Part shown: positions 9,726 through 18,702 of the stretch, piece after piece
How positions within the stretch are numbered: the stretch's first letter is position 1
How the letters are laid out: the number at the start of each line of letters is the position of its first letter
Assembly (NCBI GenBank): GCA_000166735.2
Contig: AEMJ01000005.1
Coordinates: 1 to 36,145 of the forward strand
Direction of reading: 5' to 3'
Length of the DNA stretch: 36,145 nucleotides
Origin: Leuconostoc inhae KCTC 3774
GTDB taxonomy: Bacteria; Bacillota; Bacilli; Lactobacillales; Lactobacillaceae
The notes under the pieces: model-generated
Told to the model about the DNA's origin: nothing
What the model saw: the letters and a program-made list of their open reading frames with translations, nothing else
The model's database searches: none
Position numbers and translations under genes: made by a program

Positions 9726-10061
9726 ATGGTGTCTAAAAGAATAGTTCTTTTTCTGCATTTATTAGCTGTTTCAAGTATTTTTTTGATGATGTTAGTGACT
9801 ATTATCGAGATATTAACTGTCAGTAATAATGCTAATAATACTAATTTCTATAAAGTGTTAGCAACAAAACAACGTCGTTTATTGAAAAGCAAGGTAATGA
9901 CCCCCAAAAATAATGCGAAACAAATAGTTATCCAACCAGTAGTATATCAAGTAAACACAGAAAATATGTCACAACAAACGACGTATGTTGATAAAATTAT
10001 TATTAATCCAAAAACAGCAATCCTGTCAAGAGTTACTACCGAGGGGGGTGATCGTTTCTGA
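9726..10061 (+). CDS. Small single-pass membrane protein of the exopolysaccharide operon, unknown
   Basis: 111 residues. A hydrophobic segment at residues about 8-30 ('FLHLLAVSSIFLMMLVTI') is followed by a basic, Asn/Gln-rich extracellular-looking tail. I do not recognise a family. The ribosome site GAAAGGAAAA precedes two overlapping ATGs; the one at 9722 meets a stop after four codons, so 9726 is used. It follows the deacetylase by 57 bases with no terminator and is probably in the same operon. The 6-G run 10040-10045 near the end could hide another length error; with one more G the tail would change to 'VIVSDTC'. A role in polymer export or surface retention is only a guess. Confidence 0.5.
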   Translation: MVSKRIVLFLHLLAVSSIFLMMLVTIIEILTVSNNANNTNFYKVLATKQRRLLKSKVMTPKNNAKQIVIQPVVYQVNTENMSQQTTYVDKIIINPKTAILSRVTTEGGDRF

Positions 10062-10269
10062 CACCTGCTAACATGTGTAATGGTAATGGATAGATCACCT
10101 TTAGTATGGCTAATAATATGCCGTAAAAGTATTGGTTTGACAAATATTTTTATGAGCTCAGGTGAAGACAATCTCTAGATAGCAATAATGAATGATACGT
10201 CATTATCTTATGATAACTTGGGGAAAATGATGAATTAAATTCACGAAATATATTAAAAGGAGAACAAAG

Positions 10270-12194
10270 ATGTTCAAAAAGACAGCAACTTTTTTTAGCT
10301 TATTAATTATTATGAGTACTTTTTTTGTTACACCGGTTTCAGTCTTGGCAGAATCCAACACTGACAATTTGAGTACTGCAATGACTTCTTCTAATGTCAT
10401 ATCAAATTCTGATATTCAACCAGTTGAAAAGTCGACTGAAAAGCAAGAGGCAAGTAAAATGTAGTGGCTGGGTTACCCAAAGTCACGCCGGCAACAGATA
10501 ACACGATTAAAACTGGTAAAATAAAATCAAGTTCAACGCAGCCACGTGCGCCTACTATCACAGCTGGTAAAGATTGGGGAGATCAATTTATTACACATGC
10601 TGAACTAGAAGACGAAAATGGTAAGCCACAAACAAATTTCGACATTTACGATGATATGCAGGCACATTGGGATATGACAGTGCCTGCAGGTACCAATATC
10701 AAAACAGATGACACGATGACAGTGACGGTGCCGAGTGTGTTAACCATGGCTACTGATGTCAAATTCGATATCACCGATGTTGCTGGTAATGTTATTGGGC
10801 ACGCAGTTGCAGATCATAACACTGGTAAAGTCACAATTACATTTACTGATTATGCCGAACAGTCTGCTAAAAATGGTATTAGTGGTAAATTTAATATTTG
10901 GGTTCATTGGGATCATACACAAGTTGAAGAAGATACAACGGTGCCTGTTGATTGGGGCAATGGTGGTTCTACTGATATTGATATTGATCCAGGAAACGAC
11001 GGTCCTGATCCTGATGAAGAGTTGTACAAGTGGGGTTGGTATGATTCAAATGATCCGACAATTATTCATTGGCGGGTGCGTTTGAATTATGCCAAGGTTG
11101 ATATTAAAAACGCTGTTTATACAGATTTTGTTGGTGGGAATCAAAATCTTGTACCAGGATCAATTCAAGCCTATCATGTTGAATACAATAGTGATGGGAC
11201 AGACTTTACGCAATTAAATGACGTGCCCAGTTCTGATATTTTTGAGGATAGTACGTTGAAGTTTCACGTTAATCTACATGAATTAACAGATACAGTCCTT
11301 GTTGACTATGATACAAAGGCCACCGATGGTGGTACATCGACAAAATATGAAAACTCCGGTCAATTAACTGGTGAAAATATTGAGAAGCAAACCATTGATG
11401 TTTATTCACCTGATAATGGTGGTGGTGGTGATGGTGAAACCACCGAAACAATTGACGGTATCAAGACATGGCAAGACGATAATAACATCGAAGGATTACG
11501 TCCTGATGCAATTACTATCGATATTTACCAAAACGGTGTCAAGATCAATTCAAAGATTGTCACTGCCAAATCTGATTGGAAATATTCGATAACAGACTTA
11601 CCAAAGTACGATGCTAACGGTAACGCCTATATTTATACAGTGAAGGAAGAGTCTGTTGATCACTATATGTCTTCTCAATCCGGGTATGATTTTACTAACA
11701 CCCTATCAGATATCACGAAAATTGCTGGGACGAAAACTTGGGATGATCAAAATAACCAAGATGGTAAGCGCCCTGATGCAATAAAGGTAAACCTACTTGC
11801 TAATGGTAAGGGGATACAAACGAAAACGATTACAGCAAATGATGATTGGCAATATCAGTTTACTGACTTGCCAAAGTATGACAACAATGGTAAGAAAATC
11901 AGTTATGCAATTACTGAGGATAAGGTATCTGGTTATGAAACAGAAATAGTTAATTATGATTTGATTAATCATTACACGCCGCACACACCTATTAATCCTG
12001 ATAAACCTATAGATCCTATCATACCAATTACACCAAACAATCCTGTAAATCCTGTAGTGCCATGGCAGCCAAATCATAAGTCAGTTAGTTTGCCAAACAC
12101 TGCTTCGGAAAATATTGCTTGGACTGCTACTTATGGATTTATAATAATTGGTTTAATTACCATAGCTGTATGGCTGCGTCGCAAGGACAATTGA
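10270..12194 (+). CDS. Sortase-anchored Cna-type adhesin, LPNTA motif (one frame break)
   Basis: About 641 residues across one break (the 4-A run 10456-10459; one added A gives 'EASKNVVAGLPKV'). A signal peptide (1-30, ending 'VSVLAES') leads to a collagen-binding-like adhesive region (about 90-370, two beta-rich subdomains: 'GKDWGDQFITHAELEDENG' and 'DPTIIHWRVRLNY'). Two Cna-B repeats follow, each with '(I/T)KTWxDxNNxxGxRPDAI' and 'W.Y..TDLPKYD', then an Asn-Pro/Ile-Pro linker ('NPDKPIDPIIP'). The C-terminus is a cell-wall sorting signal: 'LPNTAS', a membrane helix and 'RRKDN'. The last motif residue is Ala rather than Gly. The ribosome site AAAAGGAGAAC precedes the ATG. It probably mediates binding to matrix or plant/animal surfaces; the ligand is unknown. 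Confidence 0.87.
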
Positions 12195-12323
12195 TTTAAT
12201 GACAGTCTAGAGAATGAGACAAATCTATTATCATGTGTCATAGAGATAGAATTGAGATACGTAGAAAGTTAGTTAAATTAAAATTTGAAATAATTTTAAA
12301 ACATAGCACTAAATTTACATGTC

Positions 12324-12350
12324 AAGAAGCCCTTTGCTGGGCTTCTTTTT
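12324..12350 (+). terminator. Intrinsic terminator after the adhesin gene
   Basis: Stem AAGAAGCCC (12324-12332) / GGGCTTCTT (12339-12347) with loop TTTGCT, followed by T. It is GC-rich for this DNA and correctly oriented for the adhesin gene. Confidence 0.88.
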
Positions 12351-12390
12351 GTTCAAAAATAAAGCAGTACAAGCTATGGTTAAACAAATG

Positions 12391-12425
12391 TTTCCAAACT
12401 GTATCTTGTGTTTACAGTTTGGAAA
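12391..12425. repeat. Perfect 13-bp inverted repeat, unexplained
   Basis: TTTCCAAACTGTA (12391-12403) and TACAGTTTGGAAA (12413-12425) around the 9-base loop TCTTGTGTT. It lies between two opposing terminators, has no T tract on either strand and is not near a start codon. It may be a structured RNA end, a protein-binding site or a remnant. Together with the flanking terminators this is all I see in the roughly 450 bases between the adhesin and the sugar porter. Confidence 0.6.
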
Positions 12426-12500
12426 ATTAACGGATTCAATCTTACAATAGTTTTTAACGGTAATATAACCCGTGCTGAATGATAATCTATCTAATGCGTC

Positions 12501-12530
12501 AAAAAGAGCCGAGAATCAAATATTCTCAGC
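12501..12530 (-). terminator. Intrinsic terminator of the MFS sugar porter
   Basis: On the minus strand: GCTGAGAAT, loop ATTTG, ATTCTCGGC, then TCTTTTT. One G-U pair. It lies about 115 bases beyond the porter stop codon. Confidence 0.7.
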
Positions 12531-12645
12531 ATCAATTTTACAAGTATTTTTGTTCGAATTTTGACATAGACTCTAATTTAGAAACAACGCATTGATGTCA
12601 ATCTGTTTTCCTATATCAAGCCAGTCATAGAGGAGATTTAATAAC

Positions 12646-14095
12646 TTATAGTAGTGAACTTTTGTGACTGTATGGCATTTTTGCATGAGCTTTCGAACGT
12701 AAACCAGCTTCTATTGACTCCAACGAGCGATTACGTGTTTCAATTGTAAATTTAGCAATAAACCAAATAGCTACAAAACAAAGAGCGCCATATATTAAGA
12801 ATAATTTAGCAATACCTTTTCCCTCTGAGTTGATAGCATTAGCCGGTGTAAATGCAATAAGCAGCATAGGAAAAGTTTGAGAAACTGCAAAATTTGCTGT
12901 CCAATTAATAACTGCACCAAACGAGTTACCAAGGCCACGAATATTTAATGGGAATGCTTCGCCAATCATGACCCACATAACAGGACCCCATGTAGCTGAG
13001 AAGAATGCAATATACAGCGTCAGAGAAATAACACATACCCATGACCCAAGATTACCATTACCAGCTTGAAGCACTAACATCGCTGTTGACATCAGTAATA
13101 ACGAAATACCCATACCTATTGCACCGTAGGTGAGCATTTTTTTGCGATCAATTTTATCCATTATTTTAACGGCAATAGCTGTCACAATAACATTGAATAA
13201 GCCAATGACAATATGGGATTGGAGCGCAAAATGTTCGCTAAATCCTGCGGATATAAAAATTTTGGGTGCATAATATAATACGGTATTGCATCCCATGACT
13301 TGTTGGAAAATAGCTAAACCCAAAGCCATTATTAGAACTGGGCGCGCCATAACGCCGAATAATTCTTTAAAGCCACCAGATGGAATATTTGCTTGTAATT
13401 GAATATCGTGTAGTTCTTCTTCGACCAATTTCGCATTGGGATTCATTTGCGACAGCACACGTTTAGCGTCATCAATTTTCCGTTGCGCACAAGAAATCGT
13501 GGTGATTCTGGTAATCTGAGACCACCAAAAAACAATAATGCAGCAGGAATTGCAGCCAAACCAAGCATCCAATGCCAACCAACATTTTCTTTAAGTCCTA
13601 AAAATCCGTTAGGTGAAAGCCATTCATTTGAAACATAGGCGAAGAAAATACCTGTCATAATCATTAATTGAAATAGTGTGCCGATACCACCGCGCTTATC
13701 AGCTGGTGATAATTCAGCTAAATATGTAGGAATCAAAGCTGAAGCTGCTCCTACAGCAATACCAAGAATAACACGTGACACGACTAATACAGTGTAATTG
13801 ATTCCTATACCAGATCCTAATGCACCTGTAAAAAATATTATTGCGGCAATTAGTAAAAGTTTTTACGTCCTAATTTATCAGATAGTGGGCCTATAACGGC
13901 AGCACCAATTATGGCACCAAGAAGCACAGATGCTGTAATAAAGCCATCTTGAAAGGAACCTGATTTAATACCTAATTCCTTTCCTATAAAAAGCATAGCA
14001 CCTGATATGACGCCTGTATCGTATCCAAACAACAGTCCACCAAGGGCACCGAAAAAATAGACAAAATTTGTTGATAAATGTCTTGTGTGATTCAT
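12646..14095 (-). CDS. MFS sugar porter (sugar:H+ symporter; two frame breaks)
   Basis: About 483 residues across two breaks, the usual length of the sugar porter family (XylE, AraE, GalP). Signature motifs occur in order: 'GYDTGVISGA', 'GPLSDKLGRK', 'LPESPRFLVRNGK' after helix 6, 'VMWVMIGEAFPLNIRG' and the terminal 'ETRNRSLESIE'. Breaks are at the T run 13860-13864 (restoring 'GRKKLLLIAAII') and the T run 13476-13479 (restoring 'NGKIDDAKRVLSQM'); each needs one extra base. The start at 14095 has an AGGAG site. The sugar cannot be fixed from sequence; pentoses or hexoses are both possible. It has its own promoter with a cre-like operator and its own terminator. Confidence 0.9.
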
Positions 14096-14124
14096 ATTGT
14101 TGTCTCCTAAGTATCCATTTATTT

Positions 14125-14173
14125 TGTAAACGTTTACATTAGTGATTATATCTCTGTTAGTTGTTAAAAGCAA
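14125..14173 (-). promoter_or_regulatory. Sugar porter promoter with cre/LacI-type operator
   Basis: On the minus strand: -35 TTGCTT (14168-14173), 17-base spacer, -10 TATAAT (14145-14150). The perfect palindrome TGTAAACGTTTACA (14125-14138) lies just downstream of the -10, covering the start of transcription. This is the classic roadblock position for CcpA or another LacI-family repressor. The core GTAAACGTTTAC is the same as in the glucosidase promoter at 23.5 kb. Confidence 0.85.
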
Positions 14174-14368
14174 CTAACCTTAATGTCATTTGTCAAAAAT
14201 GTTGTGTATGGCTATATTATTTTCTCTATTTAAAAAAATATGCCATTGCCTGAAGTCAGTCCGTATGTACTTTTTAGACAATGGATATTGCATAGGTTTA
14301 GTCAAAGTAAGCTTTCTGATTTATCAGATATGACATGAGGTTAATTATTATAATCTATCCAATAAAGT

Positions 14369-14410
14369 TAATATTTACAATGACGATAAACTCTCTATCT
14401 AATATTTACA
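14369..14410 (+). promoter_or_regulatory. Direct repeat TAATATTTACA upstream of the ugp-like operon
   Basis: Two exact 11-base copies, at 14369-14379 and 14400-14410, 31 bases (about three helical turns) apart. Each contains TTTACA, the half-site of Gram-positive PhoP boxes, although those are normally spaced 11 bases. They lie in the 350-base divergent space between the sugar porter and the ABC importer. I see no convincing -35/-10 pair for the importer there. Functional reading is inference. Confidence 0.4.
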
Positions 14411-14525
14411 GAATCGTGACTCAGTTTTGTTATATTTAAAAGCATAGACAATAGTTGTCTTGGTTCACATTTTATTTGTGCGATAGCATAGTAGCATTAT
14501 CTTATAACGAAAAGAGAGAAGCACA

Positions 14526-15566
14526 TTGGAAGTTAAATTTAATCACGTGACTTTGACTTATCCAAATGGCATCGAAGTGTTGCATGATATGGATTTTGAT
14601 ATCAATGATGGCCAACTCGTTGCACTTTTGGGACCCTCTGGTGGTGGTAAATCTACCACATTGAATCTGATTTCTGGATTATTATCAGCGACAACTGGTA
14701 ATATTTACTTTGGAGACAAAGATGTGACAAAACAAGACGCTTTAGAGCGCGGCGTTGGCATGGTATTTCAAAATTACGCATTGTACCCACACATGACAGT
14801 ATTGGATAACATTATTTTCCCGATGAAAATGGCAAAAATTGATAAGGCAACACGGAAGCAGCGTGCTTTAGATCTTGCTAAATTAGTTCGAGTTGATGAT
14901 CAAATCGCCAAAAAACCAAGTGATTTATCTGGTGGTCAGCAACAACGTGTAGCCATTGCCCGCGCTTTAGCAAAATCACCTAATATTTTGCTTTTGGATG
15001 AACCCTTATCTAATCTTGATGCGCGTTTACGTGTGGAAATGCGTGAAGAAATTCGTCGTATTCAAAAAGAAACCGGTGTGACAACAATTTTTGTTACTCA
15101 TGATCAAAGTGAAGCCATGCATGTTGCTGATAAAATAATGGTGCTTAATGATGGTCGTATTCAACAATATGATGAACCACAATCATTATATGAAAATCCA
15201 AGTAATCAATTTGTTGCTAATTTCATTGGTGAACCAGCACTCAACGTCATATCGGCGCGCCAACTTGGTCCGGGAGTGACGCAATTGTTTGATGGGGAGG
15301 TCGCGACTATTGGTATTCGTGCTGAAGCACTGACAAATGAAGTCAAAGAACCTGCAATTAAAATGCAAGCGATTGTTCATGAAGTTTTGTCATTTGGACG
15401 TGATCATCAAGCAACTATATCTGTTGGTGAAAACCAATTAATTGCGACTGATGTGACTACAACAGCGTTAATTAATCAAGAAATGACACTTTTTGCAGCG
15501 TTAAGTGGGGTTTATGCCTTTGACAAAGAAGGTCAGAGGCTCCCGCTACGGGGTGAACGCACATGA
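14526..15566 (+). CDS. ugpC: ABC importer ATP-binding protein, UgpC/MsmK type
   Basis: 346 residues, intact. Walker A 'GPSGGGKST', Q-loop 'VFQNYALYPHMTV', signature 'LSGGQQQR', Walker B 'ILLLDEPLSNLDA' and H-loop 'FVTHDQ' identify the ATPase. The C-terminal OB-like regulatory domain (about 235-346) places it in the carbohydrate-uptake (CUT1, MalK/MsmK/UgpC) group, though it is about 15-25 residues shorter than many members. The start is TTG at 14526, since no in-frame ATG is near and homology begins here; GAGAGAAG is the probable ribosome site. It overlaps the first permease gene by four bases. It drives import by the permeases that follow. Confidence 0.9.
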   Translation: MEVKFNHVTLTYPNGIEVLHDMDFDINDGQLVALLGPSGGGKSTTLNLISGLLSATTGNIYFGDKDVTKQDALERGVGMVFQNYALYPHMTVLDNIIFPMKMAKIDKATRKQRALDLAKLVRVDDQIAKKPSDLSGGQQQRVAIARALAKSPNILLLDEPLSNLDARLRVEMREEIRRIQKETGVTTIFVTHDQSEAMHVADKIMVLNDGRIQQYDEPQSLYENPSNQFVANFIGEPALNVISARQLGPGVTQLFDGEVATIGIRAEALTNEVKEPAIKMQAIVHEVLSFGRDHQATISVGENQLIATDVTTTALINQEMTLFAALSGVYAFDKEGQRLPLRGERT

Positions 15567-16458
15567 TGCGCAATCAGAAGACGACTTGGAAACAGACGTT
15601 AAAAGGTTGGTTGTATGTTTTACCAATGTTAATCATCGTGTCAGTTTTTAGCTTGTATCCGATTATTTCAAGTTTAGCCATGAGTTTTTATACGCAGTAT
15701 AACTTTTTTACCAATCAAGTAATGGCGCTTGGGTTTGATAACTTTAAATATTTGTGGGAAGATCCGTTGTTTCATGCTGCTGTGTCCAATACATTAATCT
15801 TTGTGATTGGCGTTGTCCCTTTGGAAATCGTTATTTCTTTAACAGTGGCTGTCTTGTTGAACCAAATTAAATTGTTTGCTGGTTTTTTTCGAACGATTTA
15901 TTTTTTACCATTTGTGACTAGCATCGTTGCCATTTCAATGGTTTGGAAGTGGATTTATAACAAAGATGCAGGGTTGTTGAACTACTTTTTAAGCTTTGTT
16001 GGTATTCATCCAATTGATTGGCTAAATGACCCTAATTGGGCATTACCAGCGCTAATTATTCTTGCCATTTGGAAAAGTCTAGGATTTAATATCATGTTAT
16101 TCCTGGTTGCCTTAAACAATGTTGATAAACGTCTATATCGTGCGGCGACTTTAGACGGTGCTAGTATATGGCAACGCTTTTGGCATATCACGGTACCAAT
16201 GATTAGTCCAATGACATTTTTGATTACGATTAATGCAGTCATTGGATCATTTAAAGTGTTTGATGAGATTTTTCTTTATTTGGTGGGCAAGCAGGTCCTG
16301 GTAATGCAGCGATGACAGTTGTTTTCTATCTTTACCGAATGTTTTACGAACAAAACAAGTACGGTATTGCCGCAGCGGCTGGTGTTGTATTGTTTGTCAT
16401 GATTTTAATTGTGACATTATTGCAAATGTGGTTTAGCAAAAAGCATGTGCATTACTAA
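15563..16458 (+). CDS. ugpA: ABC importer permease, UgpA type (one frame break)
   Basis: About 298 residues across one break, six membrane helices. The ATPase-docking EAA loop is 'YRAATLDGASIWQRFWHITV' (about residues 193-212). The break is at the T run 16269-16273; one T added gives 'DEIFSLFGGQAGPGNAAMTV' and then 'FYLYRMFYEQNKYGIAAAAG', the normal CUT1 ending. As literally read it stops at 16315. It overlaps ugpC by four bases, showing tight operon coupling. Confidence 0.88.
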
Positions 16459-16470
16459 AAGGAGTTGACG

Positions 16471-17291
16471 ATGAAAAAATCATATCAAACACAATCGTTT
16501 ATTTGCTGTTAGTAGTTGGTGCTTTGACAATGCTGTTGCCATTCTTTTGGATGGTGTTAACGTCATTTAAAACTGGATTTGAAGCGTTACAGGTGCCACC
16601 AACATGGCTACCGAAAAAACTACAGGTTACAAATTGGATTTCTGCCTGGAAAGCAGCACCATTTGCGACGTATCTACTAAATTCGGTGATTGTATCGTTT
16701 ATGACGACAATTGGTCAAATCATTACAGCAATTATGGCAGCTTTTGCATTTGCCAAAATGAATTTTCACGGTAAAAAAATACTTTTCACAATCTTACTAG
16801 CGACCATGATGGTGCCGGGAGAAATGTTGATCATCCCTAACTTTGTGACCTTATCACAGTTACATATTGTCAACACATATGGCGCTTTGATTTTGCCATG
16901 GTTAGCCAGTTTCTTTGCAGTCTTTACCCTACGTCAGTCATTTGCAAGCGTACCTGATCAGTTGTATTACGCTGCCAAACTTGACGGTGCTTCGGATTGG
17001 AAATTTTTATGGCAAATTTTGGTGCCTAATGCTAAATCATCGATTACCGCCATTGGTCTTCTACAAATTATTGGTTCATGGAATTCATTCATGTGGCCAT
17101 TAATTGTAACTAATACAGATAAAATGAGGACGTTACCGGTTGGTTTGCAAGCATTTAGTTCTGATTCGGGTGTTAATTATCCTGAATTGATGGCAGCATC
17201 GACTTTTGTCATTTTGCCAATGGTAATTTTATATCTGTTCTTAAACAAGTATGTTGTTGCTGGTATTTCTGGTGGGGGAATCAAGGGTTAA
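16471..17291 (+). CDS. ugpE: ABC importer permease, UgpE type (one frame break at the start)
   Basis: About 274 residues. ATG 16471 follows AAAGGAGTTGACG, but the 6-A run 16474-16479 is one base short, so the literal frame stops after 13 codons. One added A gives 'MKKIISNTIVYLLLVVGALT', joining the long frame. The rest shows six helices and the EAA loop 'YYAAKLDGASDWKFLWQIL', the second permease of CUT1 importers. Typical family C-terminus. It pairs with the preceding permease. Confidence 0.88.
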
Positions 17292-17403
17292 TTTACTGTC
17301 CACATTTTGTGGGTGGTAAAAAGATGTCATGTTTAATAACGTCTTTTTACTGCTTATAAAAGCAGCTAAATTTTTTTGGGAACACGAAAGGAAATATGTA
17401 CAC

Positions 17404-18702
17404 ATGAGTACTGGGAAGAAATTCGCAGCTTTGGCTGCTATTACAATTATGGCAGGTTCATCTTTTGCTGGCTTGTCAGCAGTTCACACACCAACAGTAA
17501 GTGCCAATACTGTTGCCAGTAAGCCAGTAAAAGTAACGTTCTGGCACGCCATGGCTGGCCCTTATAAAGACGCGTTGCAAAAGCGTATTGATGCTTTCAA
17601 TAAATCACAAAGTAAATATGAGATTGTTGCCACTGCTCAAGGTGATTATACGACTTTGAACCAAAAAATTATGGCTGGTGCTAAGTCTAAAACATTGCCT
17701 GTTATGGCCCAAACAATTTACACACAGGTACCTGACTACGTTAAAGATGGCATTGTAACATCACTTCAACCTCAAGTTGATGGTAAAAATGGTTTGTCAA
17801 AGAAACAATTAAACAATATTTATCCAGGTTTCTTGCAACAATCAAAATATAAAGGTGAGTTCTACTCAGCACCTTTTTCAGCATCAGTGCGTGAAATGTT
17901 TTATAACAAAACACTGTTGAAGAAGTATAGCCTTTCAGTACCAAAAACTTGGGATGAAACTGCTAAAATGTCTGAAGTTTTGAAGAAAGATGGTATTGCC
18001 ACTGTTGGCTTTGATAAGTCATTTGATATGGAGTGGAACTCAATGGCTCGCTCAGCAGGTGTATCATTGGTGACGAATAAAAACAAGGTCAATGTTGATT
18101 CCAAAAAAGCTGTTGCAGCAGCTAAATTGATTACAGACATGGTTTCTGATGGCACTGCCAAAACAGCCGGTTCTGATATCTATGGCACCACAAATTTTGT
18201 TAATGGTAAAATAGCCTTGACATTCTCATCATCTGCCGGTATTACAGCAACGAAAGCTGCAGCTGCCAAAGACTTTGACTGGGGCACGGCACCACTTCCT
18301 TCATACAAAGGTAAGTCAGCAACAGTTTTGGCTGGTAACAGCTTAGTGGTGACTGCAACGGCAACAAAGAATCAGCAAGCTGGTGCATGGGCCTTCATGA
18401 AATATCTAATGTCTGACAAGCAAACTGAAAAGTGGGCGGAATCGACAGGTTATTTGCCAATTACTAAAAAAGCAACCAAGTCAGCCGCTTATAAAGCCTA
18501 TTTGAAAAAGAATCCACTTGCTCAAGCTGCTTCAGATTCATTGCCAGGTGCATTCTCAGATACCGCTTTCTTAGGTTACCAAGATTATCATACAAACTTA
18601 TTAAATGCCGTTGATTCAATGTTAACGAAGAAAACACCAGCGTCAGATGCGTTGAAAACATTGTCTGATCAAACAAAGAAGACTTTGAAAGAGAACGAAT
18701 AA
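17404..18702 (+). CDS. ugpB: ABC importer substrate-binding protein, UgpB-like
   Basis: About 432 residues, intact. After the signal region it reads 'VKVTFWHAMAGPYKDALQKR', then 'FNKSQSKYEIV', 'YSAPFSASVREMFYNK' and 'PKTWDET', close to the pattern of UgpB, which binds sn-glycerol-3-phosphate and glycerophosphodiesters. Other CUT1 sugars remain possible. ATG 17404 sits about 10 bases after GAAAGGAAA. The N-terminus has a basic start and a hydrophobic core but no lipobox cysteine; the likely cleavage is near 'TVSAN'. That is odd for a Gram-positive ABC binding protein, normally a lipoprotein. Its TAA shares a base with the ATG of the following hydrolase. Confidence 0.82.
   Translation: MSTGKKFAALAAITIMAGSSFAGLSAVHTPTVSANTVASKPVKVTFWHAMAGPYKDALQKRIDAFNKSQSKYEIVATAQGDYTTLNQKIMAGAKSKTLPVMAQTIYTQVPDYVKDGIVTSLQPQVDGKNGLSKKQLNNIYPGFLQQSKYKGEFYSAPFSASVREMFYNKTLLKKYSLSVPKTWDETAKMSEVLKKDGIATVGFDKSFDMEWNSMARSAGVSLVTNKNKVNVDSKKAVAAAKLITDMVSDGTAKTAGSDIYGTTNFVNGKIALTFSSSAGITATKAAAAKDFDWGTAPLPSYKGKSATVLAGNSLVVTATATKNQQAGAWAFMKYLMSDKQTEKWAESTGYLPITKKATKSAAYKAYLKKNPLAQAASDSLPGAFSDTAFLGYQDYHTNLLNAVDSMLTKKTPASDALKTLSDQTKKTLKENE

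Noticed and set aside
10137-10165. TTGACA as a promoter for the adhesin gene
   Set aside because: No acceptable -10 box lies 16-18 bases downstream, so I did not call a promoter.
11269-11451. Minus-strand ORF with a run of histidines
   Set aside because: It is the complement of a glycine/asparagine-rich linker in the adhesin gene; no ribosome site and no independent promoter.
12233-12430. 65-codon plus-strand ORF after the adhesin
   Set aside because: It runs through the adhesin terminator and the 13-bp hairpin, and has no ribosome site; chance frame.
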